A DNA stretch of 64,000 nt from Rhipidocladum racemiflorum (lineage: Eukaryota; Streptophyta; Magnoliopsida; Poales; Poaceae). Below are positions 57,265 to 64,000 of this stretch, piece after piece. The stretch is from the NCBI GenBank assembly GCA_036346355.1, contig CM070584.1, positions 26,878,039 through 26,942,038 of the forward strand. The letters run 5' to 3'. Below the pieces are notes generated by a model that was not told the origin of the DNA, searched no databases, and saw only the letters and a program-made list of their open reading frames with translations. Both the position numbers and the translations under genes were made by a program. Each line of letters starts with the position of its first letter. Position 1 is the first letter of the stretch.

Positions 57265-58517
57265 CTTGAGTAGTTCGACACCCGTCGTGGGGCACTTGAT
57301 AAATGACACTGATGCATCCCTCCCGGGTGCGCATCGTGCCCTTCGCGGCCCAGCCATATGGCGCACGTGCCTCGCCCGGCGAGCGGACTGCCCAACTAGC
57401 ACAGAGGTGTGGGCCTTGGACCACAAGAGAAATACACACCTTGGCTGCCATAGCCAGGCCATAAGAGTCCCATGTGGCCCCCAAAAGACTAGCCTGATGG
57501 GGGGAGGGTTGCTCTCCCTTTTAAGTTGGTATTCTCTCCCCTCCACAAGCAAGGTGGTACTATCATTCTCACCCTCTTGTTTCGGGACCTAGCTCTGATA
57601 CCACTTGATGTAACACTGGGTGTCCCGATCTTTCGATGGGAATGATAACCTTCGATTTGGGTTGGAGACGACTTTGACGATCCGACTACAACGTACAACG
57701 ACGATGCGCCTTAGCAATCGCTAAACCAACTCCAGATGGTTATTGACCTTGCCGTGGGCACGATCAACCTGATCACAAAGATCAATTCCTGCAAGCAATC
57801 GAAGAACAAGCAAGAACAAGTCAAAAGCAATCTAAAATTGCAAATATAGATGAAGTATTGAAAAGTTGGGGTTCCGATACAAGGAGCTTGTTAGGCGGCC
57901 ATTGAGCACGTCTAAAAGACTCAAAATAGTAGCAAAAGGCTAAACTATCAAATAACCAAAACCCAAGTTATTTTGGGGGACTCCCTAGCTATATATAGGA
58001 GAAATAGGAGGCCAAAACCAGGCTAGGGGCGTCCAAACCACATCCATGGCCGAGTAGGACTCCTATTCCTAGTTTGACTCGGATTTGGAAATATGACCGA
58101 ACTTGTTTTGCAGATTCCCGTTGACTCGTAAGGAATTTGGAGGTGGGGCCGGATCCGTTGGAAAGAGGACATCGAAACCTTTCAAACCAATACTCATAGA
58201 CCTCAAACACCCTTGTGGATCAAAAGTTATGGTCATTTTAAGTTGGTGCTGTCCCGGAGGCCGAATCCGAGTTGAAGTTGTGCACCGGAAGAATTGGCTT
58301 CATGCTTGACTTTTGGGAGTCCTTCTCCTTGGTTCCTATAAAACCATCACAAGGATTAAATAGCATTCCATTCATTAAATTATTTGTATGCAACCCGAGG
58401 AACGCATTCACCTGGCAATTGAATTGACGTGCGCGAGCTCTAGTAATTGGCCCTTGTATTACATTGTTGGTTTCAATTGGGTTTGTAGACATGGCCGTAT
58501 CCATGGTAGTGATGTCC
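57265..58517 (-). mobile_element. LTR retroelement fragment inserted in the CACTA element
   Basis: On the minus strand it starts at 58517 with GGACATCACTACCATGG, encodes the polyprotein tail GPITRARARQFNCQVNAFLG, then LTR sequence ending GTGTTACA at 57609. A TGGTATCAGAGC primer site follows at 57603-57592, then about 330 bases of leader. Its 58517-57620 part is the counterpart of 20923-21817. Presence of tail, LTR and then primer site in this order means either a tail-to-head element junction or a 5' LTR preceded by a tail from a neighbouring tandem copy. Confidence 0.7.
57592..57603 (-). other. Primer binding site after the inserted LTR
   Basis: The minus strand reads TGGTATCAGAGC five bases after the LTR end GTGTTACA. 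Confidence 0.85.
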
Positions 58518-58749
58518 TTATCATCCGTGCTTGCCCAAGAGTGCTGATATCTTTGTTTAGGAGAAATTCCAGCACATGAGATAGGAATTCATCGTGGACA
58601 TAGTCTACCTGCACCTTCATGTAGCCCTTCCCCAAAGGGTTACCATGCAACATATCATCCTCCTTGCATGAAAATACAACCCCACGTCCAGCCTCAATAG
58701 TAAATCTGTATTCAATCAGAATTAGCTGGCACTTGGCAAGCGCTTGCAA
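58518..58749 (-). pseudogene. CACTA protein segment upstream of the peptidase
   Basis: Minus frame from 58749: MQALAKCQLILIEYRF, AGRGVVFSCKEDDMLHGNPL, GKGYMKVQVDYVHDEFL, then DISTLGQAR. The G-VV...LHG-PL and TLG-A elements are those of the conserved region before the peptidase domain of grass CACTA proteins. It is cut at 58518 by the LTR fragment. Confidence 0.6.
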
Positions 58750-58819
58750 GAAGTGTGGAACTTAACCAGAAACATTGTTTAGCTTACTCTCATACCTTTA
58801 AGTAAGAAACAATTATTAC

Positions 58820-59290
58820 ATTTAACTTGAGACCAAGCTGATCATTTCTGAAAGCGTGGCATCGTCGTCGAGCCACACAGCAAGAACTAAAATGAAGGGA
58901 AAGGATCATGCGGACCTGCCCTTTTCTGGTCATCGAGGTCGATCTTGTAGTTGAATCCCCTGCACACAGTGAGCCAGGCAGCGAAGAGCACGGCAAGGAG
59001 CAGGAGATCCACGAGGTAGACCAGGCACAGCTACCGTGTCGATGTCCAAGCGGTGCCATCACGGCGCTCCCGCTTGGGTGTCGTCAGCACGAGCTTGCCA
59101 TCTGTTCGTACCGCCTCTTCCGTGTCGGCCTCTACGGTGGCAACCTCGCCAGATTAGCGCGTGAGCACATCCGCATCGAGGAAGGGCAGATGGAGCGTCA
59201 ACTGCGGCATCTCACCGTGCATCGTGGGCTCGGGGAGGCATCGCAAGCTGCGGAGGAAGAGCAGGAGGCGGGACGTTGGGTTGGAGGGCT
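58820..59290 (-). pseudogene. Unrecognised GC-rich gene fragment with one membrane segment
   Basis: The minus strand gives two open pieces: MHGEMPQLTLHLPFLDADVL then a stop, followed by ATVEADTEEAVRTDGKLVLT and TPKRERR; and, in a shifted frame, VDLLLLAVLFAAWLTVCRG, a hydrophobic stretch, followed by FNYKIDLDDQKRAG. The composition (GC-rich, coding-like) differs from the surroundings. I do not recognise the family. The plus-strand ORF over the same bases (58908-59393) lacks known domains. It could be a captured or decayed host gene fragment. Confidence 0.35.
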
Positions 59291-59399
59291 CAACGAGGCG
59301 ACTGGGGCCCTATCTCATGGCGTTGCAAGGATGGAGGAAGAAAGGGAGGGGAAGGTTAACAACGGGCAACCAGGGGGGGCAGCGCAAGGGTGATTACGC

Positions 59400-60724
59400 C
59401 GAGGATGCAAGGAGGAGGACTCGAGGACGTAAGGAGGCAGCGTGAGGGCTCGGGCGAGGCGGAGGCAGTCCGAGGGAGAGCGAGCAAAGGCAAGGGAGAG
59501 ACCGCGCAGGTTGGGGGTGAGGAAGGGGGCGCATGGCGCTCAAGGCTAGCTCAAGGGAGCGTTTCATCGTGTTGGAGTCGGGGGCAACAGATCTGAGCCG
59601 TCCTTTCAGATCCATCCAATATGACGCAGGAGCTGATCTCGATCATAGTGGTGTGATAGGACGACCCGAGCGCACGGAGGTGACTTGGCTCAGCCACACC
59701 CAATGGTTCAGGATTCCTTCCGCTATAATGGAGTAAGTATTCGATAAAATCCCAACATTTGATCTTAAAAAACATATACTCGTTATTTTCTTTTTTTCAC
59801 CCACTTCTTCTTTTTGATAAGTCTTTGTATGATTGGTCTCATTTGTTGGTACACAACAGTTAATTTCTCCAATCTCCGTACATTTTTTTTTGCGAGGGAG
59901 TGTGTACACTTTTTCGAGAAACAATGTCCGTATATGCTTCATTAAGTATTACTAATCCTGTTCACTCTTATAAAAAAAGACAGGCATATGCAACCTTAAG
60001 TTCACATGGCCAGGAAATGCTTTTCGAAACTAGAGTATTTTGTAGTTATTATAGATTTTCAAAAACAAAAAAGAAACATGCATCGTCTTAACTTCACGAA
60101 AGGCATACTTTAAGCGTATATTAATTGCATCGGATATTGGACCGCCGAAACAATTATTCCGAAGAGCATAATTCCAGGGAATATGTCTTGCGTAACGAAC
60201 TAACCAATGGCGTCACCATAAAGCAGAAATGGTACCGGAAGAAATAACACATTTATATTTCCAGGACAAAAGATCGCATGTCATTTAGGTTTCACAAGAA
60301 AACTGGAGCCATGCCTGTATATACTTATTCTGATGATAATTATACTATTTTTTTCTTTTTTCTTTTTTGCTTGTGGCCACTTGAGCTTAACATAGAGAAA
60401 CAAGTTAAAACAGCTACATTAAATTCTAATCCATTATTTATTTTTCTTGTAACAATTTTAATCCCATGTCCCACCGTCTAACCTCCGTCCAGCGTTGAAC
60501 AACCCTTTTATTTGTTTGGCCGAGCTTATATTTAACTTCACCAAAAAAGACAATAATTTTTCTTTCTATTCGCATCTTGGCTAAATTAATCATCAATATA
60601 AATAGGTGTAGTTGGGAACTTCTCCAAGACAATTCTTTTTTAGATGGAAGCTTCCAAGACCAATCTAAATGGAGTACTCACAAGAGATGATTGATTGTTC
60701 CTATTGTGCTAGTTTCTCGCTCTC
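59400..60724. other. Intergenic, GC-rich then AT-rich, no gene
   Basis: 59400-59620 is purine- and GC-rich with short repeats that produce Gly/Arg/Glu-rich pseudo-ORFs. 59620-60724 is AT-rich with poly-T/A runs and no recognised protein, RNA gene or terminal repeat. Confidence 0.6.
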
Positions 60725-60732
60725 GGCGGGAG

Positions 60733-61784
60733 TAGGGATGAAAACGGATCGGATACGGACGGATAATGGCTCTACCATATTTGTTTTCATATTTTTTCTC
60801 GGATTCGGATACGAATACGGATAGTCCGGATACGAATACGAATACGGATAATGTCGAATCTGATACGGATCGAATACTAATCGAATCGGATCTGATTCTT
60901 AATATTTATCGAACATGATAATCCCTTAGATTGTACATAAAAATCAATGAAAACACATAACTAGTTGATTTGATTAAAACATTATTGAAAATTGAATAAA
61001 TATAAGCATTTTCATTCACTTAGACAATAGTTAGATACTATGTTGCAAACAAAATTATGTAAGACTTAGTTCATCACGTACATATGATTAATCCATCACA
61101 CATGTAGATCAAAACACAAAATAAAGGTGATCCTTGCTCAGAGATACAAATGGAAACAAATATAGAATACACAATAAGTTTGATAATACTTAATTACCAT
61201 ATCTCTAGAAAACATATATAACACTTACATTTAATGACCCCAAGATTTGTATTATTTGTTAAATTATGTTTAAAATAATAAATTATGTATTTTATGAGTT
61301 TTTATGCATTTTAGCTACTTATTTAAAATATTTTTCTATTAAAGACAACATTTTTTAAATTTTTAGAAAATTTAAAATACAATAAATTTTAAAAATAATT
61401 TTTGTAAAAATTATAGACTATGTTAGGAATTTTATCAAAAAAATTCATAATTTTTGGAGCTAGTTTGCTAATTTTAATAATTGAAACTTGATTTATGGAT
61501 TAATTAAATTAGAAAACAAGTTAAAATTTAGTAACCTTTTTGGGCCAAAAGAGTAGCTTGGCCCAGCCCACTATCCGGATATCCGATCCATCACTATCCG
61601 GATTATCCGAATCCGTATCCGTATCCGACGGATAGTGGGCTACCGAATCCGTATCCGTATCCGACAAAAAATATCCGTATCCGTATCCGATCCGATACTA
61701 TCCGATAAATATCCGATCCGACAGAATCCGTATCCGAAAATTATCCGGATCGGTCGGAAACTATCCGATCCGTTTTCATCCCTA
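60733..61784 (+). mobile_element. hAT-type MITE with perfect 8-bp duplication GGCGGGAG
   Basis: The ends are TAGGGATGAAAACGGATCGG at 60733 and its inverse complement finishing at 61784. GGCGGGAG occurs on both sides (60725-60732 and 61785-61792). An 8-bp duplication and these ends fit hAT elements. Subterminal regions on both sides are packed with GGATACGGATACGAATACGG or its complement; the 500-base centre is AT-rich and non-coding. Length 1052 bases; no transposase. Strand arbitrary. Confidence 0.92.
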
Positions 61785-62027
61785 GGCGGGAGGCGTAGCT
61801 AGAAAATGAAATGAACAAAAAAGGAAAAAAAAGATTGTCTATTATCATCCACTTTTATGTGAATGATTTTGTGCCAAAATAATTAGTTAAAATTTTCTAC
61901 CTGTGGTTTCAATACAACGGATCTCATATCTCCTCATTGCTATAATTGCTACCCTGACTCCCATCTTGTGGGTTGCCATCCCGACTCCACCACCTTCCAA
62001 CCTGACCCCGCCGCCCACCATCATGCC

Positions 62028-62445
62028 CAGAGTTCGCATTATAGTTTTCACGATTTTTGAATAGACAGTGATTTTTGATAATAATAAAAATTGAGTTGAA
62101 AATTGGTCGAAAATCATATAGTTTCAAAAATCAATTTTTTTGAAAAAAATAAAAATCATCGATTTTCGTTCGATATTTGGCGATAATCGTGATATTTGAG
62201 CGATAATCGCGATATTTGCTTCGAAAATCAGCTGGCCAAACGAACCTCCTTGTGGGTTGATTTTTGAGCGATTTTTCGTTCGATATTTGGCGATAATCGT
62301 TCGATATGTCTCGATAACCGCGATATTTACGTCGTATAAATTTTTATGATTTTTTTTATTTTTCTTTGTTTACCGATCGGTAATTAATTTCGTACCGTTT
62401 CGGTAACCTCGATTATCACGATAATTGACGATAATGCGAACCCTG
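62028..62445 (+). mobile_element. hAT-type MITE with near-perfect 8-bp duplication
   Basis: The left end CAGAGTTCGCATTATAGT and the right end, read inward, CAGGGTTCGCATTATCGT form imperfect inverted repeats. Flanks are ATCATGCC (62020-62027) and ATCGTGCC (62446-62453), 7 of 8 alike. The interior repeats CGATATTTGGCGATAATCGT-like motifs. Length 418 bases, non-coding. Strand arbitrary. Confidence 0.87.
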
Positions 62446-63339
62446 ATCGTGCCTCCATCGCCTCGAGCTCCCTCTAAGTTTGGAGAGCTCTAACCATGAA
62501 CCCTAACTCAGCAACCCTTCACCCAACTAGTCACAACGGGTCAGAGTAGGGTTGCTATTTAGCTTAACGAGTTATTATCAAGCTTTCAAAATTTACTTAG
62601 TTTGATATAAAATTATTTTGTTTATTATTTAAATTGTTATTTTAAATTCGAGCTAATGAGCCACTATCGAGCTGAACCATATTAACTTTTTTCTCTCTAA
62701 ATGAACTCATTTAAATTTTTACCTTATTAATTACTGTAATCGATGTAATTTTAATTTGAGTTTTTTTACGACCCCTAGGCGAGAGCCCAGATCGCCAAGC
62801 AAATTCAAATGTTAAAAATTCGAATAATATAAAAAAAATCATTCCACAATATATATAGAGAGAGAGAGAAAAGAAAAACGCCACGCACGGCACGGAGCAT
62901 GACAGCGTGACACGAGTCGCTCCCGGGAGACAGAGCGCGTTGAAATAGCTGACCCGCCCGCACGCAACGTGGCGCACGATCGCGAAAAGTGCGTGAAACG
63001 GAGCCTACGGAAGGGGAATCCTTTCCCCCCACCCACGCTGCTGATCTGTAGAACTGTACTATATCTACACAGTAATCCCGTTTTAACCAGCTTGTACATT
63101 GAACTCCCCAAAAGGAAAACAACACGATAAAAGCCACGCGAATCATCATTAGCATTAGCCACTAGCTAGTACCACTTCCCGAGCCCTCTCCATTCCAATC
63201 AATCACCACGACAACGCCCCCCCCCACCCCACCTCGACCTCCCAATCCCATCACATCGCAGCGAATCTCTCCCCTCGTCGCGCGAGAGCGCCGGAGAGGG
63301 TGAGGGAGCGGCGTGCGCGCCGACCTCGCGGGCTCCGCG
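62446..63339 (+). promoter_or_regulatory. Upstream region and 5' UTR of sucrose-phosphate synthase gene
   Basis: AT-rich up to about 62870, then GC-rich. A TATATATA at about 62850-62857 followed directly by a GA repeat is one TATA candidate but would give a leader of over 400 bases; GTACTATATCTAC near 63056 is another. The 150 bases before the ATG are C-rich with CT runs, typical of grass 5' UTRs. The transcription start cannot be fixed from sequence alone. Confidence 0.4.
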
Positions 63340-63796
63340 ATGGCGGGGAACGACTGGATCAACAGCTACCTGGAGGCCATCCTCGACGCGGGCGGCGCCG
63401 CTGGGGACATCTCGGCCGCCTCGGGGGCCGGCGGCGGCGGCGATGGAGCGGGCGCGGGCACCGGTGTCGGCGCCGGGGAGAAGCGGGACAAGTCGTCGCT
63501 GATGCTCCGCGAGCGCGGCCGGTTCAGCCCGGCGCGCTACTTCGTCGAGGAGGTCATCTCCGGCTTCGACGAGACCGACCTCTACAAGACCTGGGTCCGG
63601 GTAAGCGTCACCTCCGACACCAATGGACACCGCTCCCGATTTTGCGCTAATCGCTCAAGTTTTGAGTGCGATCTTTGGTGATTGTTTTGCGCTTTTTGTT
63701 GTTTAGACGGCAGCGATGAGGAGCCCGCAGGAGAGGAACACGCGGCTCGAGAACATGTCGTGGAGGATCTGGAACCTCGCCAGGAAGAAGAAGCAG
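63340..63796 (+). CDS. SPS: Sucrose-phosphate synthase, exons 1-2 (gene continues past window)
   Basis: The enzyme makes sucrose-6-phosphate from UDP-glucose and fructose-6-phosphate in the cytosol. Exon 1 is 63340-63600 (87 codons): MAGNDWINSYLEAILDAGG, a Gly/Ala-rich variable stretch, KRDKSSLMLRERGRFSPARY, then FVEEVISGFDETDLYKTWVR. A GTAAGC donor follows. Intron 1 is 63601-63706 (106 bases, ends TTTAG). Exon 2 is 63707-63796 (30 codons): TAAMRSPQERNTRLENMSWR then IWNLARKKKQ, with GTATAT at the donor. Both exon junctions are in phase 0. The ATG lies in a good context (CCGCGATGG). The start is the family's N terminus and resembles rice SPS11-type enzymes (from memory). The glycosyltransferase and phosphatase-like domains lie beyond the window. 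No defect is seen. Confidence 0.95.
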
Positions 63797-64000
63797 GTAT
63801 ATGCATGTTCTGGTTAACTAAGGAAGTTATTAATGGCTTGATTTGAACGTCTTTTTGCATGCGTAGTAACCTTTTGGGCAATTATATTTATTTTACCTTG
63901 TGGCTCTTGGGCAGTTCACTGCTCTTGGTAAGTTAGTGCTAGTTGTTGACTTCTTGTGCGTAGGTGGGTTGTGGTGGATGGTCGTCATGTTAGCTTTTTT

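Larger units (their letters stand above)
54592..58790 (-). mobile_element. CACTA-type DNA transposon remnant, coding on minus strand
   Basis: The left end near 54592 reads CTACTACAGGAATATACATC, close to the CACTA termini of grasses with the first bases altered. Subterminal repeats and a protein with a C48-peptidase-like end follow. A further protein segment lies at 58518-58749, beyond an inserted LTR fragment. No right terminus was identified, so the limit at about 58790 is where protein similarity ends. The TNP1/TNP2 transposase genes are not seen, so the copy is non-autonomous. Confidence 0.65.

Noticed and set aside
57266..57592. 108-codon plus-strand ORF
   Set aside because: It lies in the leader of a minus-strand LTR element next to its primer site; no similarity seen.
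58908..59393. 161-codon GC-rich plus-strand ORF
   Set aside because: No domain and skewed composition; the minus strand over the same bases looks more coding-like (membrane segment).
63199..63630. 143-codon minus-strand ORF over the SPS start
   Set aside because: Shadow of the GC-rich SPS exon 1 and 5' UTR.

Overview
The window looks like a grass (Poaceae) chromosome segment. The evidence is the set of retrotransposon lineages, the grass-type MITEs (short non-autonomous DNA transposons), and a GC-rich first exon of a sucrose-phosphate synthase gene at the right edge. An Oryza-like genome fits, but the species cannot be fixed from the sequence alone. Nearly everything left of about 50.7 kb is nested LTR retrotransposon. 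Host-gene sequence is limited to the first two exons of the sucrose-phosphate synthase gene (63340 onward) and two or three captured or decayed exon fragments.

Layout. 1-13330: a chromodomain-bearing Ty3/gypsy element (Tekay-type chromovirus) in head-to-tail tandem, LTR(partial)-internal-LTR-internal(truncated), with very long LTRs of about 3.4 kb. 13331-19688: a scrapyard holding an inverted LTR end, a minus-strand Ty1/copia remnant, two fused LTR pieces and a SIRE-like LTR piece. 19689 to about 50740: one old Tat-clade gypsy element (LTR, gag, protease, RT, RNase H, second RNase H, integrase, then antisense ORFs including a plant-mobile-domain protein). It has been split by at least seven later insertions: a gypsy tail+LTR fragment, a SIRE solo LTR, a truncated SIRE copia element that itself carries a 3.5 kb chromovirus LTR, and four more solo LTRs. 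Five of the six solo-LTR insertions in this element have readable target-site duplications, four of them perfect (AGACT, TCTTG, AGGAT, GATTG) and one with a single mismatch.

50.7-59.6 kb: a gene-poor mosaic with a MACPF-like exon beside an IMP4 (Brix-domain) exon, a Tourist-like MITE with TTA duplication, a minus-strand copia gag remnant, and a CACTA-type transposon remnant with a C48-peptidase-like protein. The CACTA remnant is interrupted by a relative of the LTR fragment seen at 20.9 kb. 59.6-64 kb: intergenic DNA with two hAT-type MITEs with 8-bp duplications (one perfect, one 7/8), then the promoter region and exons 1-2 of sucrose-phosphate synthase on the plus strand.

How it works together: the window records nested insertion followed by LTR-LTR recombination, which removed nearly all internal domains. 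No autonomous element is intact. The best-preserved parts are the chromodomain of the first chromovirus copy, the SIRE gag (one frame with two stops), the Tat RNase H pair and the antisense mobile-domain ORF. Many small indels cluster where the two chromovirus copies differ, so part of the apparent decay may be sequencing or assembly error.
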